This document shows, in pieces, positions 44,947 to 54,350 of a stretch of 64,000 nt of DNA. The number at the start of each line of letters is the position of its first letter. Positions within the stretch are counted from its first letter, which is position 1. Under the pieces are notes generated by a model. That model did no database searches, was not told where the DNA came from, and saw only the letters and a list, made by a program, of their open reading frames with translations. The stretch spans positions 1,426,001-1,490,000 of the forward strand of contig JANCIK010000007.1 of assembly GCA_028532985.1 (NCBI GenBank), given 5' to 3'. The stretch is from Stropharia rugosoannulata. Lineage: Eukaryota; Basidiomycota; Agaricomycetes; Agaricales; Strophariaceae. The position numbers and the translations under genes were made by a program.

Positions 44947-46612
44947 ATGATGATGTCATTGTCCTCCGCCAGAACAGACAGCGGCTCTTCTCCTGTCAAG
45001 AAAAGGGGAAGACCACGCAAGTCTCCAGCTGAAGACTCTGCTACGCCAGCTTTGTCACCAACAAAGGTGCGCCCTCACACATATGTATTGCGGCGTACTT
45101 CTCATTCTGACATCACCAAAGCGTACAGCACAACGTCAGTCGGCAAATAAGAGCCCTGTCAAGGAATCCACCAAGTCCAGAAGCCCGTCCCACTGTCATC
45201 AAGGCTGTCATGGCCGGCCTTTGAGATCTCAATGCATGCATACTAAGAGCGGCAGAGATTATTTACTAAAGTTACAAGCGAGTGCAGTATGTTCCAAACT
45301 TATCCTTGCTCCAGAACACTCCGTCACTATGGTATTGATTTTTCCCCCCCATATAACAGAGTGTATCAGTCAACCCGTTCCTTGATTCTCTATTACAAGT
45401 TCAGCCGCCGGTAAGTAGTCATGCTATTCCTTATATTATAGTGTTCTGAGACTTGTCAAGAACGTCCTTCCGAACACACATGCCGCACAAACACCCACCA
45501 GTTGGCGCTTGCCTTCACACTCTCTACCATCGCCGCAATCGTCTCCTATCGTAAATACCTTGACCCCAACTCGGGCAAATATACCAGCACCTGCACCAGT
45601 GGACTCACACCCTTTCCCGTTGCCGCAGTCATCTCCACCTGTGAACCCCTTTCTCAGGTCACCGCACCTGTGCACCCAGCCCATGGATCTCAAAGCGGGC
45701 CGCATCAACCTGAGACTGAGATTGCCTCCCCCATTGTAGCTGGTCACCCCATATCCGATGCCGATATCGACCCATTATTGCTTCAGATGGATGACGCTGA
45801 AGTGTCACTGCCAACAAAGGAGTTAAGCAGTCATACACCCTCGTCCAGGGGAGAAACTCCGAGCAGGCACCGCATTCGGCCTAATAGAAGTAACCCTATA
45901 CATGGGACAGTACAGGGTGTTAAGCGAGGCAATAGCTCCTTTAGTAAGTCGTTTTACATGCATACATACCTGTCTAGGCGAGGAGCAAAGTTGACCGGTC
46001 TATTTTTGGTGCGGTACTAGACGTTGTTAGACAGCAGAGGGCCCCAGAGAGCATAGTGAGTACTGCGAAGGCATCAAAAACTTTCCTTCGTCGGTTGCAT
46101 ACTCTAGTTGAAGGTGTAAGTAGGATTTGTCCCCGCGTTCAGTTAATGATTCCAACTTTGACCGCCTACCACTTTACCAGGCCGAACAACTATCCCTTCT
46201 TACTGGCTCATGGGTATTTTTGGGGGCTCAACACCCGAACGCAACCGGGCCCCCAATACATTTTATGTCCAGTCGCCTTGTTCGCGACTCTCGCAAATTT
46301 GGTGCGGAGTTTGCGAACCATTTCCACGAGCTTATCCATGATGCCGCCCAAAACAAACGTAAGGATACAGTGGAGCTCCAGCACGAAAAGAAGCTTCAGG
46401 CAAAGAAAATCAAGACATTGGAATCCGAGAACGCGCATACGAAGGCTATGCTTGAACACTATGTACAACGCTTTGGGGCAATCAGTGGTAATTTGCCAGG
46501 AGCGACGCAGGCCCCAATGGATGGTGAAGGTGATAAGGCCGGGGAGTCCGAGTCAGAAGACGATGACGAGTCCGAGGCTGACACTGGATCTGAGTCCGGC
46601 GGGACAGCTTGA
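44947..46612 (+). CDS. AT-hook and coiled-coil protein carried by the KDZ element
   Basis: Starts MMMSLSSARTDSGS and has at once an AT-hook, VKKRGRPRKSP, which binds the minor groove of AT-rich DNA. Exon 1 is 44947-45066. A second exon from 45140 begins SANKSPVKESTK. Later exons carry Pro/Ser-rich sequence, then GHPISDADIDPLLLQMDDAEV, and, after 46020, VRQQRAPESIVSTAKASK. The last exon from 46142 holds DRLPLYQAEQLSLLTGSW and a basic coiled coil (EKKLQAKKIKTLESENAHTK), with an acidic Glu/Ser/Asp tail. The exon plan between 45180 and 45700 is unsure; a 74-nt intron would fix the apparent frame change near 45650. It is divergent from the transposase across one palindrome. A DNA-binding regulator or transposition helper is a reasonable guess. 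Confidence 0.65.
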
Positions 46613-46742
46613 AGACAATATGTAGATTACCATCGACATTATCAGTTCATATTAATGTACCTTCTGGTTGTTCAATGTCAAATTTTTAATTTCTATCTTG
46701 CGAGGACAACTTAAACTCATTACCACACTATCCCGAACCGCA

Positions 46743-46826
46743 TCAATAACATCGCGAACGTGTCAATAACATCACGAACAGCGTCAATAACATCACGAAC
46801 AGCATCAATAACATCACGAACACAGA
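46743..46826. repeat. four tandem copies of a 21-bp unit
   Basis: The unit is close to TCAATAACATCACGAACAGC plus one base. It lies in the 730-bp gap between convergent genes of the KDZ element. The rest of 46613-47339 shows no gene. Confidence 0.85.
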
Positions 46827-47339
46827 ATGCTCCCTTCTTGTGAACGCAATTGTAAACCATAGTCACCTCCCTATATCAAAAAAAGAGTATTATTAGGAAG
46901 AGAAAGTAGTATAGTATTGATTGGCAAAGGAATTTCTTTGGGGGGACGATTATCCTAAATGCGAAAATATGTCGACACTAAACACAAAGTACATATGTAT
47001 CTACGCTACAATGGACGTGTTTGATAAATTTCATTCAGCAAGCAGCACACAAAACGTCGAGAATTAGTTTACAACGTAATAGTATTCCAGAGACCATCTT
47101 AGAAACACAGTTTAATCACATACCGTTGCGAAATAGTATTGGCGAACGGTTAGGATCCAGTTCAGGTATTAGTATCTTTCTAATGCACATACAAATTAGT
47201 CTCCTTCATAGCCCGCTTGTGTTATCACATCATATAGTAATCAGACCATCTTCTCGTAGTTTCTTCTCGCATTAACAAGTCAAAGGCATATTATTCTATT
47301 TCAAGATACAGACAACGACTATCTACACTATTAAGTAGT

Positions 47340-49463
47340 TTAGTTAGGCTTCACGGCCGCGACGGGCGGTTTGAATGGGAATAACTGTCTGATTGCTTGG
47401 TCAGTTTGTATGCGCTGCTGCATTATCCAAGCAGCCGACGAAAGTTCATCGGGCATGAATGACAATGGGAGAGCTTGACCGTCATCCTGCGTCATCGGTT
47501 CTGCGCGAGTTACTTCCCTGTACCACTTCGCTTTTTCTTCGTCTGTGAAGGTGATCCTGATGGGGACCTGTAGCTGTGCAAGGTCCCTCTGAAGCGCTTG
47601 GAGCTGTCGTAACTTGATGGCTACTCGGTACGCGTATTCGTCGCCTGATATGTCGGGCACATAAAGAGAGTATATCGATAGCCCGGTTGCCTGAACAAGA
47701 GAACCAATCCAGAAACGCCGAGTAGCGCAGTTGCCACGCGGGTTGGGCGCCCTGCGTCCATGTGAGCCCATATTGTAGGGACAATGATACAGTGCTGGGT
47801 TGCCTGACCGAACCGTTAGAGTCTTCCAGAGGTAGAATTGATAGAGGGTGTCGTCGAGTGAGCAGCCACAGTGAACAGCCAATGGTCGCCTTTCACCGTA
47901 ATATCTACGAGAAGTTGCTATCCCTGTTAAGATGTCAGGGCCGTCCGGACCTTTATCCTCCTTACGGTCGTTATAGTGATGGATGCAGCGAATATTTCCT
48001 TGTCCCGACGTTAAGAAAGCGATGGCAACTTCAGCAGAAAATGTGGCGGCCATTGGAAGGTACGGCTGGTTTTGAAACACCATTACCTTGAGAACACTGG
48101 GTATTTCTATGTTCTCTGTGACAAATTCTGTAATGGCCTCCGCACCTGCTTCTAAAGTACGAGGTCTCAAGTAAGTAACAACATAGATTAAGAATTCGAA
48201 TTGCTAACTTACCGTTATAAGTCTCCTGGTCCTCCTCGGAGAGATCTCCCCAAACCAGTTTCGCCGCAACTTTGGTCTCCGGTAACTTGGAGCTAGCTTT
48301 CGACACCTTCTCGGTGGTCTCCTTCTTCGCACCCGACGCCTTCTTCGCACTGGCTTGTTTCCGAGCTTTAGCAGCCTCACCACTGGGCCCTGAAGAAATT
48401 TCTCTAGTGGCGTCCTCGGACTTATTTGAAGTCTTCTGCCTTTTGTACGAGCCTTCGCTCTCGACACGATCGAGTTCATCGTAGTTCATCAAATTCAAGG
48501 AGAGTTGGTCACCGTACATGGCGAGCAGTTCATGATGAGGTGGACCTGGCAACGGATGTTGTTCCACAGTGTACTGGACATCCCGACCCTTTCCCTTGGT
48601 GGAAACACGGTCAGCACTGGGACTGGCGGCCTGGATATCCAACGGCTCGACGGCGGGCTGGACCTCAGTCTTCTCCTGGGTAGAAACACGGTCACTGGGA
48701 CCGCAGGGGGGCTGGGCACAGTTACTCGGCTTCGTAGGGTCAGCGCGCGGCGGCTGGACATTGAAACCTCGGTCATTGGGACCTATGGGGTGCTGGTCAT
48801 CCTTTGCCTCAGTAGAATTATGGCCTGAGTGGTTTGGAACAATGTCGCCGAGAGAGGGCGATGCAGACAAGGACACCGTAACAGGGGGATCAAAAACCTT
48901 AAACAACGAAATCTCATAGTTAGTTTTTAGTAGCTTGTGGGAAATAAATGTAACTGGCGTACCTTTTCTGCGACGGCAGATACTTCAGATATCTGCAATA
49001 AAACGGGATCGATGACCATACGCTCTGTACCCTCGGTTACAGCGGAAGTGGGCGCCAGATCAGATAATGTGATTCCAGGGATATTGTCGTGGTCATCGTC
49101 GGACAACATAGGTTCGGTTAACGGGCTGGTTCTGAATGCCCCTGATACTTAGTTATGGTCATGTATAAGACATATGCCAGACGCACCCAAATTCAAGTAA
49201 AGCCTCAACCAACGCATTTGCGGCTTTAAGCTCAGCTTTCGTCGCAATTTTGTCGGCTAGATGTGTTTGCAGAAGTTAGTATATGCGGTAACTCGTTTGA
49301 AAGTTACCCTGTGCGTACGGTCTGTGTTTGCTCGTCTTTTAACATGATCCCACTTCTTTGTCAACCTCCTCACCTCCTTACGAGCCGCAACCACTGGCAT
49401 TGTATAAATAAACATTTATATGCACAACATACATTACTTACGTTGATCATTGTTTTGAGACAT
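47340..49463 (-). CDS. unknown multi-exon protein of the KDZ element (payload 1)
   Basis: The start at 49463 (MSQNNDQ) is followed by short exons: basic ARKEVRRLTKKWDHVKRR, helical KIATKAELKAANALVEAL, then an exon with MLSDDDHDNIPGITLSDLAP. A long exon starts VFDPPVTVSLSASPS and is rich in Pro, Ser and Lys, with KKASGAKKETTEKVSKASS. The last exon (from about 48140) looks folded: EAITEFVTENIEIPSVLKV, RYYGERRPLAVHCGCSLDD, YHCPYNMGSHGRRAPNPRGN, FTDEEKAKWYREV. A palindrome lies 84 bp upstream of the start. No known family recognised. Junctions were chosen by phase; the 5' exons are the least sure. Confidence 0.65.
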
Positions 49464-49546
49464 ATTTGAGTGAGTTACGAAGTTGTCAATACTGTGATGT
49501 ATGTATCGTCCTGTGTGTACGGGGGAAAGCAGGGGAAAATAAATTT

Positions 49547-49559
49547 GTACTGGGCGTAC
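49547..49559. promoter_or_regulatory. GTAC-N5-GTAC palindrome before payload gene 1
   Basis: GTACTGGGCGTAC, 84 bp upstream of the minus-strand start at 49463. Confidence 0.55.
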
Positions 49560-49719
49560 GATAGTATTCATCTTATCTAGGTGATATTGGCCAAACCTTG
49601 AATTTCCAAAAGGGTGTAAATATGCTGGGCGAGGCTGGGCGACCTCAGGCTACAGAGCGATCATACGGTGGACTGATGGATACACATGTACAAAAGCGGG
49701 AAGTGTACCCCCGGTCTTA

Positions 49720-50270
49720 CTACGTACTAGCCAAATCCCCCATATAGAAATCCCTCATTCCCAGATGAGTAGTAATAAGCATCACCAGTTGCGCACATTC
49801 CTGGGTTTCGAAAAATTCTTCTGATTGTCGGAGAATATATTCCCGATCTGGAAGTTTTTCGAGGAAGCGCATGGAGCACTGTCGGGCTTGTTCGTATGCG
49901 GCCTCTGCTTGTATGATGTCGGGTGCCTCTGAGATGATGCTTGCGTACACCTCTCGTACTGCCTCCATGTTTGGGTGTTGCGGCGAGTCCTTGTCACACA
50001 ATTTGTCATAATAGAACTCCAGAAATTCGTCTGTATGAGAGAACTTCATGTCAGTAATGCAAGGTTGGGTCGGGCATATACAAACGATTTCATACCACTC
50101 ATAGCTTCACCATCACGAGGTAACGCTGGTAGTACTGTGCCGGGTGCGTCGAGCAACGACTGAAACATGTGTTTGATTTCGTCTACTTGATCCGCCAGCA
50201 TAAGCAGGTGTACATGGACGTCGTTTGGTGAGTTCATATCTAGGAGTTGAGGTTGAGCAGCGCTTGCCAT
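49720..50270 (-). CDS. unknown helical protein of the KDZ element (payload 2)
   Basis: Two exons (50270-50096 and 50030-49720) give 161 residues. The start is MASAAQPQLLDMNSPNDVHV, followed by LLMLADQVDEIKHMFQSLLD, a likely amphipathic helix, and then DEFLEFYYDKLCDKDSPQHP, EAVREVYASIISEAPD and QAEAAYEQARQCSMRFLEKL. It is all-helical in character with no catalytic or metal motif. No GTAC palindrome was seen just upstream, unlike the neighbours. No family recognised. Confidence 0.65.
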
Positions 50271-50403
50271 CGCTCTACATATGTGCGTATCGAATGTCTT
50301 ATCAAGGTTCTTACCAAGACAATACGGATGTTTTAAGTGATAAAATTTTATTCCAATTCCAGAAAGGATTACAGAACGAAATGATGTTACATCATGTATG
50401 TAA

Positions 50404-51390
50404 TTAAGCATCCGAGTCGCTTGAATACACTGCGGCGGCCTCTATCCCAAATCTTGCACATAAGTGCTTCATTTCTGCAGACCGTTGCTTACTCCAAATC
50501 TTGTCATGTATACGGTCCATTGCTGATACGAATGAGTTGCAGTTGATTACCTGTTTGGTATTTATGGGACGCTCGTCGAAAAGGCCAAGGCCCGACCCTA
50601 GTAAGCGACGGGGAAAAATGTCTGCCGTGTAAGGCTGGATTTGAACAGCAATCATGTGCCGATAATTTCGTATCATTATCTCAGATCTGGACGAATTTAG
50701 AAAGATGACTCATATCATATCAGGTCAGATACAAATGGGTACTCACCTTTCACAAGTCACCGAGTCAAGTGCGGTAGGAGCGCTGAGGGTAGGTTGAGAT
50801 TGTATGGGTGGTTGAGATTGATGGGATCTGCAGTCTTCAATAGTTGCGGACTGAGTGGCAGACTCTGCGTTTGACCTAGGTAGCAGAGACGATTAGTAGG
50901 CGCCCGTATCTGTATGGATCAACTAGTCGAGTCTTTGAAACGTACTTAGCTCTCAAAGCCGCCCGCCGCTTTGTCATGCGTTGCCTCGCCTTTTCGTTCT
51001 CAGCCTCTTTATTCCTGGTTACAAATTATACTTGTAAGCAGTAGCCAAAAGGCATATCCCAACGTACCTTAGGTAGTATGCATGACTGGCCATTGCATGT
51101 GCTTTGCGCTGGGCTTCAGAAGGTTTTCCTTGACTGGGAGCATATAACTAGAATGTGACAGGGAATATGTTTCCTAGACACACCTCGTTGCTCGTTTTTT
51201 GGCCATGCGAATACGTGCTTTCTCTCTCTCTCTCTTGATTTCTTTGCACGACGTCAGCGAAGATATTTCAAAAGCACAAAAGCGCTGACCTTAAGTAGTA
51301 GTTCCCGCTGCTAAAAGAGCGACTATATCTCCTGACTGATTGTTGGGCATGGTCTTCAGTGAGGGAACGATGATTGATGACGTTGGGCAT
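50404..51390 (-). CDS. Arg/Lys-rich protein of the KDZ element (payload 3), possibly frameshifted
   Basis: The start is MPNVINHRSLTEDHAQQSVR. It has two similar basic blocks, each after a YYLR: one with KARIRMAKKRATR and one with EKARQRMTKRRAALRAK. These resemble DNA-contacting basic helices. A Ser/Gln/Pro linker (SHQSQPPIQSQPTLSAP) follows, then a folded-looking end with IMIRNYRHMIAVQIQPYTAD, RLLGSGLGLFDERPIN and DRIHDKIWSKQRSAEMKHLC. In the second exon a GA dinucleotide run near 51222-51235 leaves the first basic block two bases out of phase with the only acceptor I can place. All other joins work in phase. Seven palindromes stand 66-290 bp upstream. Confidence 0.55.
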
Positions 51391-51455
51391 GTGGAGGGTG
51401 TAGTTAAGGTGAAAATTTATGGGGATCACACCGCTACAAAGCATATATACCTGTC

Positions 51456-51682
51456 GTACTACAAGTACAGAATATGCTTAATTTAGAATGGCCGTACTCT
51501 GGGTACGCTCTGACTTTCGTACTTTTCGTACGCTTTAGAAGTCTGTACGCAAGGTACAGTATTTCGTGATCCTATCTTAGCGTACTGTTGGTACGCGCTT
51601 ATTATCGTACGCCTCGTACGCTTATGTCCATTGCACTACATGTTGTACTTGTAGCACGCTGTTCTCGTTGTACAAAGAGTAC
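51456..51682. promoter_or_regulatory. cluster of seven GTAC-N5-GTAC palindromes
   Basis: Perfect sites start at 51456, 51494, 51519, 51545, 51582, 51607 and 51670, with damaged ones near 51645 and 51716. All spacers differ in sequence but are five bases long. The cluster lies upstream of the minus-strand gene starting at 51390. Confidence 0.85.
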
Positions 51683-51740
51683 GACTGAGAGAACGCAGAG
51701 AGGTTATTATACTCTAGGTACTACGTGCAATGTTACATGT

Positions 51741-52273
51741 CTATGGTGAGTCCCGGAACAACATCCGCTCAACCTCCAAAGAATCCTGAACCATTTCTCC
51801 AATGCCCTGGAAGGGCCGGCTGCGTTCTTGATAGGACTCGTCCTCGACTTCTTTATTTAACCTATTTCGTAGTCGTTCTTGCAAGTCATATACACGACGA
51901 CAAAGAGCCCACAATTCTTTGCTCTGCGCTAAGTCCTCGAGTTCAAAAGCAAGTGACCACTGAAACCAGATGGGTCAATAACAAGGTTGTAACAAGGGGT
52001 GTCAAAGGCAAGTCTACTCACAATACGTTTCCCAAGATGCTCCATACTCGTGTGCATGTGAACTCCCTTAGCTACATCGTACGGTTTCTCCGTGTCCAAC
52101 AGATCTTCACCATTCATGTCCATGTAGTAATCAATCTCGAAATCAAATTCCGAGATTATGGAACGCCTCTCGTGTTCCGTGAACTGACCCCATACCCTGT
52201 ACAGCGGAACATTGACGCCGCAAGGAAAGTACAGGAATCCGCGCCTTGGTTGATCTTCTGGGGAGCTGGACAT
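51741..52273 (-). CDS. unknown protein of the KDZ element (payload 4)
   Basis: Two exons (52273-52022 and 51959-51741) give 156 residues. The N-terminal half reads RGFLYFPCGVNVPLYRVWGQ, FTEHERRSIISEFDFEIDYY and MNGEDLLDTEKPYDV. The second exon is a long amphipathic helix region: ELEDLAQSKELWALCRRVYD, LQERLRNRLNKEVEDES. It is likely a coiled-coil partner protein. Four palindromes stand 136-247 bp upstream of the start. No family recognised. Confidence 0.7.
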
Positions 52274-52408
52274 GGTGATAGCTTGCCACGGATTTCTTAT
52301 CAGTAGTATGTTCCAGTTATGTGCGTGATATATCTATCTGGCAAAGTTCAATCGCTGGTGATAAGCATTCATTCCCACGTGGAACAGCCTCGGCCACTAT
52401 AAATTATT

Positions 52409-52520
52409 GTACGTGGTGTACGCTACTTAGTATTGACGAGGTCTGTACCTGATGTACAATTAAAATATCGTACCTGACGTACAATATATATGGCATAGGT
52501 CATTTGCGTACCAGGCGTAC
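52409..52520. promoter_or_regulatory. cluster of four GTAC-N5-GTAC palindromes
   Basis: Sites start at 52409, 52445, 52470 and 52508, upstream of the minus-strand gene starting at 52273. Spacers are GTGGT, CTGAT, CTGAC and CAGGC. Confidence 0.85.
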
Positions 52521-52883
52521 AATAACAAGTCTTAAAATAGGTCCAAATATCATTCCCATATGGTAGGTACGTACATAGGGCTATTTTTATCATGCTTCCA
52601 GAAGCATGTAACGGTCGATCATTAAACGTCGTCGATTATGAAAGGTTTAAATCTGTAGGTGCACCTTATGTACCCTTTAGTAGAAGCCTCTGATTAATAA
52701 TGTCTTTTTGAGGATGCTGCTGTACTGACAAAAGTGGTAGGTTATTGACCTCTTTGGCAACTCTTTGGATTCACTAAGTTTTCATAAGTAGGGGAGTTCA
52801 GGGACGGGCTGACTGTGCATGATGGGTGGGGAAGGAAGAGACGGTAGGATTGAGGGTAATGGGAGCATGCCGCTCATTTTATT

Positions 52884-53132
52884 TGTCGTACCATACGTAC
52901 GGTCTTTCACCGGTCACCGTTCGTGCGGTACGATATTTTATTGGTGCGTCAGGTGACGCGTCCCCACGGATTTTTGTACCCAGGTCTCAGGGGACAAAAA
53001 CTTCGTACCATACGTACGGTCTTTCACCGGTCACCGTTCGTGCGGTACAATGTTTTATTAGTGCGTCAGGTGACGCGTCCCCACGGGTTTTTTGTACCCA
53101 GAGGACGAAAACTTGCACTGTACCTTGAGTAC
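52884..53132. repeat. 117-bp direct repeat with palindromes
   Basis: Two near-identical units, each opening with CGTACCATACGTACGG and containing CACCGGTCACCGTTCGTGCG and GTGCGTCAGGTGACGCGTCC. A third palindrome (53120-53132) closes the block. CAGGTGACGCGTCC and CACCGGTCACCG add further local dyads. The block lies 375-625 bp upstream of the plus-strand gene at 53508. Confidence 0.85.
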
Positions 53133-53507
53133 AATAAACCGGGTGGTATATACCAAATAAGCGTCTATTTCTCGCGCCTCATATACCCTATGAAAGTCTG
53201 TTTGTACCCTCAACAGCCTTCCACCATGACCAGCATGTTGCATACATAGTCTGGGGCTTGATTGCATGTATTAACTCTTAAAATAGGTTATTTTGTTAAT
53301 AATAACATGGTTTTCCATATTGGGCGCTTAACAGAATGACGACTAAGCGCCCTAGACCCTGCCCATCTGTTAAGGTTGCCTGCAGGCATTACTTCTTGAG
53401 CTTGTTCTAAGATTCTGGAGATCCTCTTCACCATGGATACTAACGACTAATAGCCTACTTGAATGTATATAATGACTGAAATCTGAGCTACTTTCACCCC
53501 ACAAGCC

Positions 53508-54006
53508 ATGGAGCTTCTTTTCTACAAGTCTTTCCTACCTAAGTGGTCTGCAGAGAACCAAAAATACCTTAAGAGGATAGAAGAAGCCATGAAGTACCTG
53601 CACGATGTGGAAGGACTTGCTGATAATGAGAAATTTGTGGTATTGTCAGTCTTTTATATTAATCTATCTGTTTTTTACTGTGCTAATATACTGAATTGAT
53701 CTACAGTCAAGGTTCACACACAAGCAACTCGTGTGGAGGCTCAAAGCACATGACAGCGCGTCTGTACGGCATCTCAGATCGACTGACAGGCACATTGCAT
53801 TTCGATATCGAGGGTTGGGGGGACAAGTTCGAATATTTCGCTCATCAAAATTCGACGACAGAAAGCGCCCGATATGACGATTTCAAGGAGGTGGTACAGC
53901 TTATATACACTCAGACGGAGGTACGACCTTCAGTATTCCAGCCTGTATGTTCTTAAAATATTTTTAGGATGGCCAGACGTACAGTTACGAAAAATATGTT
54001 TATTGA
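53508..54006 (+). CDS. unknown small protein of the KDZ element (payload 5)
   Basis: Three exons join in phase. Exon 1 from 53508 reads MELLFYKSFLPKWSAENQKY and then RIEEAMKYLHDVEGLADNEK. After the intron with donor GTCAGT comes FQGSHTSNSCGGSKHMTARL, YGISDRLTGTLHFDIEGWGD and ESARYDDFKEVVQLIYTQTE. A last mini-exon reads DGQTYSYEKYVY. The stop is at 54004-54006 and the length about 145 residues. It is the last gene before the right end. One more palindrome (54032-54044) lies just behind it. No domain recognised. Confidence 0.65.
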
Positions 54007-54031
54007 TACTCATGTACCGTCACGAACGAAC

Positions 54032-54044
54032 GTACTTGAGGTAC
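54032..54044. promoter_or_regulatory. right-most GTAC-N5-GTAC palindrome
   Basis: GTACTTGAGGTAC, the last perfect site before the proposed right end of the KDZ element. Confidence 0.6.
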
Positions 54045-54350
54045 AAATGTTTGTTGTCAATGTTTATGTAATGTAAGGACTCTATAGTAGGTACGCCAGG
54101 CGGGGTGCGCGACACCGTACAGCGCGGGATGCTCAGTCACGGTCGCGGCGGTGCTCCTTTGTTCCGCCCATCGATAATCGGTTATACGCATTGTTTCGTA
54201 AATAGTAGCTTTTGATTTTTGGTCATCCGTACTAGTAATAGTAGGTCATAAGATCTTCGGGTTGGCACATTAAACATGATTGACTCTTTAAGTGTTTATC
54301 AACAGTTGGTAGTCTTATACTCATCCAAATGCAACGCTTTGCTTGTTAGC

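Larger units (their letters stand above)
40924..54110. mobile_element. large KDZ-type DNA transposon with payload genes (proposed limits)
   Basis: About 13 kb holding a full KDZ transposase, six other genes and at least 29 copies of Y-GTAC-N5-GTAC-R between 41189 and 54044. Outside these limits the genes are ordinary host families. The proposed limits are a 12-bp sequence GCGCACCCCGCC near 40926-40937 and its reverse complement at 54099-54110. They are about 260 bp outside the first and about 55 bp outside the last palindrome. True termini and target-site duplication were not established. The intact reading frames suggest a young or still active insertion. Confidence 0.65.

Noticed and set aside
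45600..45720. Frameshift in the AT-hook gene
   Set aside because: A 74-nt intron with a GTGAAC donor and CTGAG acceptor joins the two frames, so no mutation has to be assumed.
52561..52580. GTACGTAC near 52567 as another palindrome site
   Set aside because: There is no five-base spacer, so it does not fit the motif.
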